A stretch of 64,000 bases of DNA from Planctomycetota bacterium (GTDB lineage: Bacteria > Planctomycetota > Phycisphaerae > Phycisphaerales > SM1A02), in contig QWPW01000008.1 in assembly GCA_003671025.1 (NCBI GenBank), positions 1 through 64,000 on the forward strand, written 5' to 3'. The translations under genes were made by a program, and so were the position numbers. The notes under the pieces are model-generated. The model did not search any database and was not told the origin of the DNA. It was given only the letters and a program-made list of their open reading frames with translations. Shown here one piece after another: positions 18,518 through 29,212 of this stretch; position 1 is the first letter of the stretch; each line of letters opens with the position of its first letter.

Positions 18518-18526
18518 AGGGCGCGA

Positions 18527-18532
18527 ATGATA
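18527..18532 (-). promoter_or_regulatory. -10-like TATCAT, 9 bases before start codon
   Basis: Reverse-strand TATCAT is followed by nine bases and the ATG of the CoA-transferase gene, with no Shine-Dalgarno sequence between. Confidence 0.4.
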
Positions 18533-18659
18533 GACGAATGCAGCATGACCAATGCTGATTGCGGTGAGGTCGCACCCGCGAGCGATGAATGTCCCGATTG
18601 GTCGTCAGAGGGATTACCGCGACGAGTCGATGTTCGTGTGGACAGCGATGCTCCTTCGC

Positions 18660-18665
18660 TATCCT
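18660..18665 (+). promoter_or_regulatory. -10-like TATCCT, 9 bases before start codon
   Basis: TATCCT is followed by nine bases and the ATG of the aldehyde dehydrogenase gene. It decides the start at 18675 over the longer ORF start at 18552. Confidence 0.4.
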
Positions 18666-18674
18666 GCGCCGAGA

Positions 18675-20240
18675 ATGAGCACAACTATGCACCCACTTCT
18701 TTCTCGGCTTGGACTTGACAACGATCCACGATTGTGTGCGCCAGGTACGGCGAATTCAGTCACGAGCGACAATCCCGCCACGGGCAAAGCCATCGCCGCG
18801 GTTCGATTGCAATCGCGCGCGGACTACGAATCAGCGGTGCTGCGCGCAACTCGTGCGCAAGCATCGTGGCGTCAACTTCCTGCGCCAAAGCGCGGTGAAG
18901 TCGTGCGTCTCATGGGCAACGCGCTGCGCGATGTCAAGGAACCGCTGGGCGAATTAGTTGCGCTCGAGATGGGCAAGTTGCGCGCCGAGGGTCTGGGCGA
19001 AGTGCAAGAGTCAATCGACATCGCCGACTTCGCAGTGGGACTCTCGCGACAGTTGTATGGGCTCACTATGCACTCGGAGCGACCGGGTCACCGCATGTAT
19101 GAACAGTGGCATCCGCTGGGAACCATCGGCATCATTACCGCCTTCAATTTCCCCAACGCAGTGTGGGCGTGGAACGCGATGTTGGCCGCAGTGTGCGGCG
19201 ATGCGTGCATTTGGAAGCCGTCGTTGTTGACGCCGTTGGTGGCGGTCGCGACCACCCATGTGTGCGCGAATGTGCTGCGAACTCAAGAAGTGTGGCGACC
19301 GAATCAATTCGACGATGGCATTGATCCCGCGGATTTGTTTCCCTTGATCATCGGCACCGACGCAGAAGTGAGCGAGCCGATGGTGGCTGATCGGCGCTTG
19401 CCATTGATCTCGGCAACGGGATCGTGCCGCATGGGTCGTGCCGTGGGCTCAGTGGTTGCGCAACGACTCGGCCGCGCGCTGCTCGAACTCGGCGGCAACA
19501 ACGCAATCATCGTGATGGACGATGCAGACATGGATCTCGTCGCGCGCGCAGTCGTGTTTGGCGCGGTGGGTACTGCGGGACAACGTTGCACTTCGACGCG
19601 TCGCTTGCTGGTGCATGAAGCGGTGGTCGATGATCTTTGCGCGCGTTTGACGAAGGCGTATCAAGCGGTGCCAGTTGGCGATCCGTTGATTGCAGGAACG
19701 CTCATGGGTCCGCTCATCAGCGCGACGGCCGTGGCGGGAATGCGTCACGCGTGTGTCGAGGCGGAGCGCGAAGGATGCACGCTGCTCGCGGGTGGAGTGC
19801 GCGGAATCGAACGATTCAAAGGGAAACCAGGCAATTTCGTCGAGCCCACGCTCTATCGCGTTCCTCGCGGCGCGCGCCCGAAGATTTGCAACGACGAAAC
19901 TTTCGCGCCGATTCTCTACGTCTACTCGGTGTCGAATCTCGATGAAGCGATGGAGATTCAGAACAGCGTCGATCAAGGATTGTCGAGCGCGATCTTTACG
20001 CTCAACATGCGCCACGCCGAGCGATTCCTTTCGAGCGAAGGCTCCGACTGCGGTATCGCGAATGTGAACATCGGTACATCAGGCGCGGAAATCGGCGGAG
20101 CGTTCGGCGGCGAGAAAGACACCGGCGGCGGACGCGAAAGCGGCAGCGACAGTTGGCGCCAATACATGCGTCGACAAACCTGCACCATTAATTGGTCGAA
20201 GGAATTGCCGCTCGCGCAGGGAATTCAGTTTGATATCTGA
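18675..20240 (+). CDS. Aldehyde dehydrogenase, ALDH7-like (aminoadipate-semialdehyde type)
   Basis: A 521-residue NAD(P)-dependent aldehyde dehydrogenase. The cofactor-site stretch GIITAFNFPNAVWAWN is near residue 155, the catalytic Glu in LELGGNNAI near 275, and the catalytic Cys in GQRCTSTRRL near 305. The FNFP and GGNNA forms point to the ALDH7/piperideine-6-carboxylate dehydrogenase branch used in lysine catabolism, but the substrate is inferred. The start is ATG 18675 from the family N-terminus and a TATCCT hexamer nine bases upstream. The gene stands alone and is followed by a strong terminator shared with the convergent gene. No other lysine-degradation gene is adjacent. Confidence 0.9.
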   Translation: MSTTMHPLLSRLGLDNDPRLCAPGTANSVTSDNPATGKAIAAVRLQSRADYESAVLRATRAQASWRQLPAPKRGEVVRLMGNALRDVKEPLGELVALEMGKLRAEGLGEVQESIDIADFAVGLSRQLYGLTMHSERPGHRMYEQWHPLGTIGIITAFNFPNAVWAWNAMLAAVCGDACIWKPSLLTPLVAVATTHVCANVLRTQEVWRPNQFDDGIDPADLFPLIIGTDAEVSEPMVADRRLPLISATGSCRMGRAVGSVVAQRLGRALLELGGNNAIIVMDDADMDLVARAVVFGAVGTAGQRCTSTRRLLVHEAVVDDLCARLTKAYQAVPVGDPLIAGTLMGPLISATAVAGMRHACVEAEREGCTLLAGGVRGIERFKGKPGNFVEPTLYRVPRGARPKICNDETFAPILYVYSVSNLDEAMEIQNSVDQGLSSAIFTLNMRHAERFLSSEGSDCGIANVNIGTSGAEIGGAFGGEKDTGGGRESGSDSWRQYMRRQTCTINWSKELPLAQGIQFDI

Positions 20241-20268
20241 GTGACTCGACGAGCTCACGCAACTAAAA

Positions 20269-20314
20269 ACGCTGGGCGCACGAGAGTCTCGTGCGCCCAG
20301 CGTCTTTGTTTTTT
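20269..20314. terminator. Bidirectional intrinsic terminator
   Basis: A nearly perfect inverted repeat (arms 20269-20285 and 20287-20303, ACGCTGGGCGCACGAGA and its complement) is followed by CTTTGTTTTTT. On the other strand the A-rich stretch before the stem gives a T run. It lies between the convergent aldehyde dehydrogenase and the unknown gene at 20329. Confidence 0.93.
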
Positions 20315-20328
20315 AAGTCAGCGTTCGC

Positions 20329-21030
20329 TCAACTCGATCCGTCACGCGCGCGCGCCAGCGATTCCGGAAATGGAAACGCTGCGTATGCGCCAACGGCCGA
20401 TGTTTCCCACGCCGATGGCGGTGGATAGAGATCGCCTTCAAATCCCGCGCTGTGCATCGCACGCAGCACCGCTTCGAGCGAAGGCTCGCGTCCTTCGTGA
20501 TCCACGGCGCGATTCGACTTGGCCCCGATGAAACTCACCGTGGCCACGGGCTGTCGATCGCGTCGACCATCAAGCATCGATTGCGCGGTACGAAAGCCGC
20601 GATACAAATCTTCGAGCGTGAAGTGATCACGTCCGCGCGGACGCAGCAACGCAAGAATCAGCAGTCGATCCAAATCAAACTTGAGCACATACGGCTCGCG
20701 ATCCTCTTTCGCATGCAGACTGATGGCATCGCGAAACACGCGCGCGTAACTGGTCGCGCTCGAGAGCGACCACTGCGAACCCGGAACCAAACGCAACAGC
20801 TCCGCGACCACGCCCTTGGAATTGTCGACATCGTTGATGCCACAAATCACCGTGCGATATCGCCCCGCAACAAGATCATCGAGGATGTGATGTCCCCACA
20901 ACAAACGAATGCGCGGACGACCCGTGACCGAATGCGGATCGCCCGCGGGAAGCAAACGTACTTGTGGCTGCGACGGAGAAACTTCGAGCAGTCGATCACC
21001 GTCACCGTCGTACATGCGAAGCGTGGTCAT
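20329..21030 (-). CDS. Conserved-looking protein of unknown function
   Basis: A 233-residue protein I do not recognise. It has no signal peptide, membrane helix or clear catalytic motif. Visible features are an acidic start (RMYDGDGDRLLEV), a middle segment with WGHHILDDL, and FDLDRLLILALLRPRGRD near residue 125. Composition and codon use resemble the neighbours, so it looks like a real resident gene. The ATG at 21030 is preceded by an AAGGGA ribosome site and, about 35 bases upstream, a TATCGAT sequence. It converges on the aldehyde dehydrogenase across a shared terminator and follows the cyclophilin gene on the same strand. Confidence 0.6.
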   Translation of the reverse strand: MTTLRMYDGDGDRLLEVSPSQPQVRLLPAGDPHSVTGRPRIRLLWGHHILDDLVAGRYRTVICGINDVDNSKGVVAELLRLVPGSQWSLSSATSYARVFRDAISLHAKEDREPYVLKFDLDRLLILALLRPRGRDHFTLEDLYRGFRTAQSMLDGRRDRQPVATVSFIGAKSNRAVDHEGREPSLEAVLRAMHSAGFEGDLYPPPSAWETSAVGAYAAFPFPESLARARDGSS

Positions 21031-21087
21031 GAGTTTCCCTTTGCAGTGGAACCAGGCGGCCGAATCGATAGACGCGCGTTGTTGCGC

Positions 21088-21828
21088 TTACTTGGTGGCG
21101 GGAGCAGTTGGCGCAGCAGCGGGAGTTGTTGGCGCAGCGGCGGGGGCTTTCGACGCTTCGATGAGCTTGTCCGCGTCGGCCTTGGAGACCATCACCACTT
21201 TGGTCAGCAGTACATCCGCGGTCGGCCAGTCGCTCATGCCGTGCTTGACACCCGTCTTCACTTTCGCAATCTCGTCGACGACTTTCATGCCCACCAACAC
21301 CTTGCCAAACACGGCGTAGCCCGCGCCTGTCGCTGGTGAGGCATCAAGCATGTCGTTGTCTTTGAGGCTGATGAAAAACTGGCTGGTGGCGCTGTTGGGA
21401 TCGGGAGTGCGCGCCATCGAAAGCGTGCCGCGCGAATTCTTGAGCCCGTTCTTGCCTTCGTTCTTGATCGGGGCTTGCGTGGATTTCTGCACGCCGTCGG
21501 CGTTGAATCCGCCACCTTGAATGACGAAGCCAGGCATCACGCGATGGAACACGGTGTTGTCGAAGTGTCCGCTCTTGATGTAGCTCACGAAGTTCTCGAC
21601 GGAGATCGGCGCCTTGGCGCGATCAAGCTCAATCAAGATTGGACCTTTGGTGGTCGAGAGAATCGCGTATTCGATGCTTTCTGCGGCGGGTGTCTTCTCG
21701 GCTGCGGGCGCAGTGGTTGCGGGCGCTTTCGCGGGCGCAGTCCCATCTTGCGCAGATGCGCCGAGAACGATCGAAGAAGTGAGCGAGAGCGCGAGCAAGA
21801 ACGATGTCGTGTTGAGCATTGAGAGCAC
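21088..21828 (-). CDS. Secreted cyclophilin-type peptidyl-prolyl isomerase
   Basis: A 246-residue protein with an N-terminal signal peptide (LLALSLTSSIVLGASAQ) and an Ala/Pro/Thr linker. A cyclophilin domain follows at about residues 50-215. Family motifs are VENFVSYIKSGHFDNTVFHRV, with the catalytic Arg in FHRV, then GFVIQGGG, MARTPDPNSATSQFFI and GYAVFGKV. The tail is a low-complexity Ala/Pro/Thr stretch (AAAPTTPAAAPTAP). It catalyses proline isomerisation, probably on exported proteins. The start ATG follows a GGTG sequence, and a TATCAT promoter-like hexamer lies about 55 bases upstream. Another cyclophilin gene is at 41098. Confidence 0.93.
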   Translation of the reverse strand: MLSMLNTTSFLLALSLTSSIVLGASAQDGTAPAKAPATTAPAAEKTPAAESIEYAILSTTKGPILIELDRAKAPISVENFVSYIKSGHFDNTVFHRVMPGFVIQGGGFNADGVQKSTQAPIKNEGKNGLKNSRGTLSMARTPDPNSATSQFFISLKDNDMLDASPATGAGYAVFGKVLVGMKVVDEIAKVKTGVKHGMSDWPTADVLLTKVVMVSKADADKLIEASKAPAAAPTTPAAAPTAPATK

Positions 21829-22042
21829 CTAAACAAAGTCGGATATGAAGTCGGATGACACGGAAGTGAGGGTGGCGATGATAGCGCGGCAGGTCCGCCT
21901 TATTGGTTGCGCGAAGCACCTGATCATGTGGGCGGATTGATCGGCGCATGATTCGGTGCAGGATCGCCGCGCAACTCCACCGAGGGCTATCCTCGCGTAG
22001 CATCGAAAGGCTCGAACGACCTCAGTAGTTCCACTGATTCCT

Positions 22043-24619
22043 ATGCAAAAGCCACCCGCAGCCAAGACTGTTTCGACCACGCCCCGCACCGCCGAAGTTG
22101 TTGCTGTCCCGATGTGGTGGCACCGAGGAATCGTCGGCCGCTGCTTCGATCTCTTCTCCAACGTCCGCCTAGGCATCGTGCTCTTGGTGCTGCTGTTCAT
22201 CTACTCGTCGATTGGTTCTGCGGGCGTGCTCTATCCCGATCGATTGAGCATGACGAGTTGGAACATCTTTTCGAGCGACTTCTGGGCGCATGATCAGCTG
22301 CGGCAATGGCGCGGTCTCGAGATGACCGAGTTCGAGTGGTTCCACTGGTGGCCCTTCAGCACGCTGATGATTCTCATCAGCATCAACATCGTGGTCACCA
22401 CGCTGCGTCGCATTCCATTCAAGCCGGTGAACTACGGCGTGTGGCTGATTCACACGGGAATTCTCGTGTTGATCGGTGGATCGTTTTACTACTTCACCAC
22501 CAAGGTCGAAGGCGATGCTCCAGTCGCGCGACGAAAAATCATCGCGACGTATTCCACCATCGCGCCTGATGGAACGTCTCAACAAGAGACGATCGACTTT
22601 CTCGCCAGCCCTGGAATTCGCGCGGAAATCGGCGGAAAAACCCCGATTTCCTACGAGGTCACTTCGATCGATCCCGCGTGGGAGTTGCTCTCAGGTGTCG
22701 ACAAAGGCAAGCGGGTGTACAGCGTGACCGTGGCCATCGAACGCGATGGCAAACGTTTCATGCGCCAGTTGCTCGACGGATATCCCGAGTTCACCGAGGA
22801 TCTCATTCTCACTGGTGACTCCAAGCAACCAGTGAAGCGCGCAGTCAAAGAGTTGGGCAAGCCTATCTTTGACGATGCGCTCTCACTCACGCTCGACTAT
22901 GAGCCGCAGCAATGGTTTTACTTGCGCAACGAGTTGGCGAAATCGTGGGCGCTCTATGTGCGCAAGCCTGGCGCCGCGACATGGACCGAGCGACGCATCG
23001 ATGGACTGCCGTTGTACAACGACTATGTTGCAAGTCGCGACGCAGTGTTCCAAGTCGGCGGACAAGAGCTGCTGCCGCTGCATGCGATTGACATTCCTAT
23101 TCCCGCGACCGACCCCGCGGATCCCTGCGCCGATGTCGACTTTCGCGTGACTGGGTATCTCCGCTACGCCGTCATGCGCAGTCGCTACGTCGAAGGACCC
23201 GAAGGCAGCGCGGAGAATCCTGTCGCCTTCGTCACCGTCACCGATGATCGCGGTCAACGCGGCGACTATCGCTTGGTGGCGCGTGACCCGGAACTCTCGC
23301 GCGCCGATGGTGGCGTGCTGCGCTTCACCGAAATCACCGACGAAGCAGCGCTCGCGCCGATTCTCAAACAGCCATCGTTGATCATTTCGATTCCCTCACA
23401 AAACATCGAGATTCGCGAGGAAATTCGCGACGTCGCGGCGGCAAATCCAGACGCTCCGTTTGTTGAAATCAATGGCAGCGGCGTCGAGGGCAAAGCGGCC
23501 TATGCCTATCGGGTGGTGAATGTGCGCGACGATGTGCCGATTGGAAACGCCTCTGTTTCGCTGGCTATTCTCGAAGTGCGTACCCCCAAGGGCGTGTTCC
23601 GTCGTTGGGTGTTTTCTGATCCAACCTTGACGCGCGATGTGGTTGCCCCTGATGCATCTGATGCACACGGCGCACCGAAGCTTGAAGATGAGTCGATTGA
23701 AGTGCGCTACGAACCAGGCAACGGACTGGCGTTGGTCACGCTGGTGCATGGACCAGAACAAGGGCGCTTGCGCATGGTGAGTGCGCTCGGTGGTGCTGAG
23801 GCGAATGTGCAAGAGATCAGCGAAGGCAAGCCCGCGCCAGTGGCCAGCGGCGTGATCGTTACCGTGGAAGATCTCATGTTGCACGCGGTGCTCGAGAACA
23901 AGCCGCTGGTGATTCCGCGCGAAGAACGCCAACGCGACGCGATGGAAATGTTTGCCTTGATCCAACTCGAAGCGCCCGGCGCGCGCGCGCAGTGGATTCC
24001 CTTCAATCGTTGGGTTTCTGATTCGACGCGTGAAGTGCTGCGTCGCTCGCCCTATCAACCGCGCTCGGTGACCCTCGCCGATGGTCAGGTCATCGAGGTG
24101 TTGTTCTCGCGTCAACGGTTGCCGCTCAACACACGGGTGGCGCTCGATGAATTCGTACTCACTTCGCATGTCGGTGGATTTACTGGCGCGCAGGGAAGTA
24201 TTCGCGACTACACAAGTCGCGTCCGCTTTCGTGACGCGGCCGCTGGCGCAGACTCAACCGCGACCAACTCGGGTTGGAGCGCGCCTGTTGAAGTGAGTGT
24301 CAACAATCCCATCGAGCACGATGGTCTGTGGTACTTCCAAGCGCAGTGGGATCCACCAGAAGACAGTCGTGAAGAGGGGGAAACCCCTAGTCAAGGCTTC
24401 AACTACACCGTCCTCGGCGTGGGAAATCGCAACGGCGTGTATGTGCAATTGCTTGGCTGTTGCATCGCAGTGTCGGGCATGATTTATGCGTTCTATGTGA
24501 AGCCCGTCTTGAAGCGCCGCCGTCAAGACGAGGTGCTCGCGGGACTGGGCGTGAAGAACGGTTCATCGAACAACAAGCGCTCCGATGCGAAGGCCGGCGC
24601 AAGGAAGGTGTCTCCATGA
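22043..24619 (+). CDS. resB: ResB-like cytochrome c biogenesis protein
   Basis: An 858-residue membrane protein of the ResB/CcsB family, which with CcsA forms the system II haem-delivery and ligation complex for c-type cytochromes. Helices lie near residues 45-70 (LGIVLLVLLFIYSS), 105-130 and 135-155 (WLIHTGILVLIGGSFYYF), with a last one near 805-825 (LLGCCIAVSGMIYAFYV). The region between helices three and four is about 650 residues, much longer than in typical ResB proteins, and probably faces the periplasm. TATCCT and TAGCAT hexamers lie 30-55 bases upstream. The final codon overlaps the start of ccsA as ATGA, so the pair is translationally coupled. Confidence 0.85.
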   Translation: MQKPPAAKTVSTTPRTAEVVAVPMWWHRGIVGRCFDLFSNVRLGIVLLVLLFIYSSIGSAGVLYPDRLSMTSWNIFSSDFWAHDQLRQWRGLEMTEFEWFHWWPFSTLMILISINIVVTTLRRIPFKPVNYGVWLIHTGILVLIGGSFYYFTTKVEGDAPVARRKIIATYSTIAPDGTSQQETIDFLASPGIRAEIGGKTPISYEVTSIDPAWELLSGVDKGKRVYSVTVAIERDGKRFMRQLLDGYPEFTEDLILTGDSKQPVKRAVKELGKPIFDDALSLTLDYEPQQWFYLRNELAKSWALYVRKPGAATWTERRIDGLPLYNDYVASRDAVFQVGGQELLPLHAIDIPIPATDPADPCADVDFRVTGYLRYAVMRSRYVEGPEGSAENPVAFVTVTDDRGQRGDYRLVARDPELSRADGGVLRFTEITDEAALAPILKQPSLIISIPSQNIEIREEIRDVAAANPDAPFVEINGSGVEGKAAYAYRVVNVRDDVPIGNASVSLAILEVRTPKGVFRRWVFSDPTLTRDVVAPDASDAHGAPKLEDESIEVRYEPGNGLALVTLVHGPEQGRLRMVSALGGAEANVQEISEGKPAPVASGVIVTVEDLMLHAVLENKPLVIPREERQRDAMEMFALIQLEAPGARAQWIPFNRWVSDSTREVLRRSPYQPRSVTLADGQVIEVLFSRQRLPLNTRVALDEFVLTSHVGGFTGAQGSIRDYTSRVRFRDAAAGADSTATNSGWSAPVEVSVNNPIEHDGLWYFQAQWDPPEDSREEGETPSQGFNYTVLGVGNRNGVYVQLLGCCIAVSGMIYAFYVKPVLKRRRQDEVLAGLGVKNGSSNNKRSDAKAGARKVSP

Positions 24620-26430
24620 TTCGCCAAATGATGCGCTCCACTTCACGCGTCGTCCCTGTGAACGCTCGCGTCGCTCATATTCAGCGTTGGTCATGCTGCA
24701 TCGCCGTGTTGGCGTTGTCCATTCTGTTGAATGCGACGCACGCGCACGCGCAGCCACAACTCGACGCGAAGACCTTCGCGCAAGAAGTCGATCTCGCGCC
24801 ACTGGGAACCGTCGCGATTCAAAGCGATGGCCGACTCAAGAGTCTCTCCAGTTACGCCAACGAGATGATGGGCTTCGTGAGCGGACCGCGCAAGATCGCG
24901 GGACAAACCCAGCTCTTCACCTACTTCGACATGTTGTTTCGTCCCGATGCCTATCGCGACGCGGATGTGATTTACGTGAAAGGCGGTCCAGCGCGCGCCA
25001 TGATTTCCGATGCGGTGCTTGCGGGCGATGACTCGGAGTCGATGCAATCGCGCATGAGGGGATTTGCCTCGAGTGGTCTCATCTCGGAGACGCTCATCGC
25101 CAAGCCCGCGGTGTTGAAGGTGCTGCGTCAGATGCAGAGCGATCTCATTCGCACTGCCAAAGTTGTCGATGCGATTGACTCGGCGATGCGCGTGAAAGAT
25201 CCGCGCTCGCTGTTGGGTCGATTGCTCATCGTTCCACGCGGAGACGGCAATGCGTTTGCGCCGTGGCACGGCATTGCCGAAGTCATGTTTGCAGAAGGCA
25301 AAGAATCAGTGCCGGGATCGATGCTGCTCCTCGCCGCGAAGGAAGAGCCGCCTGCAGATCTCACCGCCGAGCAGATTGCGCAAGTGGGCGATGCGTGGCG
25401 CGCGATGGTGCGTTCGTGGCTGCGCGAAGATGCTGCCGGTGTGAACGCCGCAGTGCTCGCATTGTCGCAGCAACTTCCCAAGATTGATGTCGTCAACTAT
25501 CCCGATCAAAACCGACTCGCCTGGGAGCACTGGTATTTCGCCAACGGACACATGACCAAAGTGTGGTTGGTGTACCTCGGCGCGGTGGTGTTCTTGCTGC
25601 TGGGATTCGTGTGGAAGTGGCCACGCGCGCGGCAAATTGGCTTGGGCATCTTCGCGGTGGCGTTGTTGTTGCACACCAGCGCCGTCGTGTTGCGCTGGTA
25701 CATCTCGTCGCGCTGGCCTAACTCCAACATGTTCGAAGCGGTGACGACGTCGGCATGGTTTGGCTGCGTCGGCGCCGTCGTGATCGAGTGCTTCGTTCGT
25801 CGCACCGCGATGGCAAGTCTCTTCGCGTTAGGCGGCGCGGTGACGGCGATGGTCGCATTGATGGCCGCATATTTCTTGCCCGTGCATCTCAATCCCAACA
25901 TCGGCAACATGATGCCTGTGCTTCACGATGTGTGGCTGTACATCCACACCAACGTGATCATCTTTAGCTACGTGTTGATCTTCATGGCCGCGGTGTCAGG
26001 CGCGCTCTACTTGGGGCATCGCGCCCTCGGCGGTGCTGCGACATTCGCGCGCGTTGGTGGCGCGGGAAGTCTCATTCTCACGGGAAATCACGGCGAAGAA
26101 CTCATGTCGCCAGGACGTGCACAGTGGGGCGAGATTCTCGATGGAGTCACCATGGTGCTCATGGAGATTTCGTTCGTCCTGCTGTGGACCGGCATCATCA
26201 TGGGCGCGATTTGGGCCGACCATTCATGGGGACGACCGTGGGGCTGGGATCCCAAAGAAGTCTTCGCGCTCAACACGTTCATCGTCTTCGCGCTCTTGGT
26301 TCATGTGCGACACAAGGTCAAGGACAAGGGATACTGGACTGCGGTGCTCTCAGTGGTGGGCGCGGCAGTGATGCTCTTCAACTGGATTGTGATCAACTTC
26401 GTGATCACCGGTTTGCATTCCTACGCATGA
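24616..26430 (+). CDS. ccsA: Cytochrome c assembly protein CcsA (ResC-like)
   Basis: A 604-residue protein, partner of the preceding ResB-like protein in system II cytochrome c maturation. It has a signal-like N-terminal helix, a periplasmic region of about 280 residues, then about eight membrane helices from residue 315 on. The haem-handling WWD-type motif is visible as WGRPWGWDPKE near residue 538, and conserved histidines flank it (LPVHLNPN, VWLYIHTN, DHSWG). The start is ATG 24616, overlapping the resB stop; the ORF-track start at 24460 reads the resB end in another frame. Compared with short CcsA proteins the extra N-terminal domain is notable but common in planctomycete-type versions. 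Confidence 0.9.
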   Translation: MIRQMMRSTSRVVPVNARVAHIQRWSCCIAVLALSILLNATHAHAQPQLDAKTFAQEVDLAPLGTVAIQSDGRLKSLSSYANEMMGFVSGPRKIAGQTQLFTYFDMLFRPDAYRDADVIYVKGGPARAMISDAVLAGDDSESMQSRMRGFASSGLISETLIAKPAVLKVLRQMQSDLIRTAKVVDAIDSAMRVKDPRSLLGRLLIVPRGDGNAFAPWHGIAEVMFAEGKESVPGSMLLLAAKEEPPADLTAEQIAQVGDAWRAMVRSWLREDAAGVNAAVLALSQQLPKIDVVNYPDQNRLAWEHWYFANGHMTKVWLVYLGAVVFLLLGFVWKWPRARQIGLGIFAVALLLHTSAVVLRWYISSRWPNSNMFEAVTTSAWFGCVGAVVIECFVRRTAMASLFALGGAVTAMVALMAAYFLPVHLNPNIGNMMPVLHDVWLYIHTNVIIFSYVLIFMAAVSGALYLGHRALGGAATFARVGGAGSLILTGNHGEELMSPGRAQWGEILDGVTMVLMEISFVLLWTGIIMGAIWADHSWGRPWGWDPKEVFALNTFIVFALLVHVRHKVKDKGYWTAVLSVVGAAVMLFNWIVINFVITGLHSYA

Positions 26431-27866
<1,436 letters not shown>

Positions 27867-27893
27867 GAGTGGAACACATCCACTACTGACTTC

Positions 27894-28871
27894 TCACGCG
27901 CAAGGAAACTTCGGCGTGCGTCCTTGCAGCACTTCGGCGACATCGCGCACCACCCAACTCATGTTGTTCATCGCAGTCACGGTTCGGCTGGCGAGATGCG
28001 GCGCGAGGTGCGCGTTGGGCAGCGCGATGAGCGGATTCCCCGCAACAAACGGCTCAGGACTGTGCACGTCGAGAAGCGCGCTCCCGGCGGGATTCGCGCG
28101 CAGCCACACCGCGAGCGCGTGGTGATCGATGACGTTGCCGCGCGCGGTGTTGATCAGAATCGCGTCGGTGTGCAGTTGTGCCAACAGCGCGGCGCTCACG
28201 AATCCGTTGTTGGCTGCGCCTCCATCGATGTGAATGCTCAGCACATCGCTGTGCGCAAACAAATCATGCAGACTCACGCACTCGGCGCCGTGGCACTCTG
28301 CAAACGGAATCGCAACGATGTCGTGATAGAGCACGCGAAAGCCGATCGCGCGCGCGACTTGCGCCACGCGCTTTCCCACGCGACCCATGCCGAGAATTCC
28401 GAGCACCATCTCATCCATCTGCCACAAGCCCACGACTTCTTGACGCAGCTCATCCCATTCGGTCTTGTCGACAGCGCATTCGAGAAACACGCGCGGTCGC
28501 AGCGCGTCGCACAGCAAACATAAAACGTATTCGACCACCGCTTGCGTGTTCGCGTCAGGTGTTGAGACGACGACGATGCCACGCTTCTTGCACGCGGCGA
28601 GATCGATGTTTTCCAAGCCAACACCGGCGCGACCAACCACTTTGAGTTGAGGAAGCAGTGCGAGCAGTGCCTCGTCCACTTGCGTGTAGGTACGAACGAC
28701 CAGCGCTTGCACGTCGTGCGCGGCATCGATGAATCGCGCATCCTCGACGGCCGCATGAATCACCTCGCAGTGATGCGCCAGCCAATCAGACGCTTCATCG
28801 CTCAGGTGCTCGGCGATGACCACCAACGGGCGCGAGGCAATGGGACGCACGGGGGACACGGAATCAGTCAT
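27894..28871 (-). CDS. D-isomer-specific 2-hydroxyacid dehydrogenase (phosphoglycerate dehydrogenase-like)
   Basis: A 325-residue NAD-dependent dehydrogenase. An N-terminal substrate-binding domain leads to LKVVGRAGVGLENIDL near residue 77. The Rossmann motif GILGMGRVGKRVAQ is near 158, and catalytic residues are seen in NTARGNVID (Arg), DVHSPEP (Glu) and APHLASRT (His). It is the short SerA-like form without the regulatory ACT domain, so it could be a phosphoglycerate dehydrogenase or act on another 2-hydroxyacid such as glyoxylate or hydroxypyruvate. Its start codon lies inside a GGGACAGGCAC repeat, so the promoter and leader were formed from or overwritten by repeat sequence. Confidence 0.88.
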   Translation of the reverse strand: MTDSVSPVRPIASRPLVVIAEHLSDEASDWLAHHCEVIHAAVEDARFIDAAHDVQALVVRTYTQVDEALLALLPQLKVVGRAGVGLENIDLAACKKRGIVVVSTPDANTQAVVEYVLCLLCDALRPRVFLECAVDKTEWDELRQEVVGLWQMDEMVLGILGMGRVGKRVAQVARAIGFRVLYHDIVAIPFAECHGAECVSLHDLFAHSDVLSIHIDGGAANNGFVSAALLAQLHTDAILINTARGNVIDHHALAVWLRANPAGSALLDVHSPEPFVAGNPLIALPNAHLAPHLASRTVTAMNNMSWVVRDVAEVLQGRTPKFPCA

Positions 28872-28943
28872 GGGACAGGCACTTCACGCAGATGGGACCG
28901 GCAATAGGACAGGCACTCAACAAACAGTCATAGGACAGGCACT
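28863..28943. repeat. GGGACAGGCAC repeats overlapping a gene start
   Basis: Three good copies (about 28871-28882, 28905-28917, 28930-28942) and a degenerate GGGACCGGCAA copy form a second cluster of the family seen at 13-207. Two copies share the longer context CAGTCATRGGACAGGCACT; the CAT of the first is the start codon of the dehydrogenase. Confidence 0.75.
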
Positions 28944-29212
28944 CGACAAAGAAATGAGGAGATGACCCGCCGGACAACAATCGCGAGGATAGAGGCATCA
29001 GTTGTTGCGTGCCGTCCGAGAACGGGAATCGCACGGCTCGCGCTCTCCCAACCGTTACAGACGGCCGCTCCATCCGCAACTCGCACAGGTCGGCGGGATG
29101 AACGGCGCGGATTCTGTCGATCTCGCGGCGGGATCCACCAGTTCCACGCGCTCGACCTCGAGCGCAGCGGCGGACCCATCGCGACGCCAGCGGTCGCACA
29201 GGAGCGCGAGTC

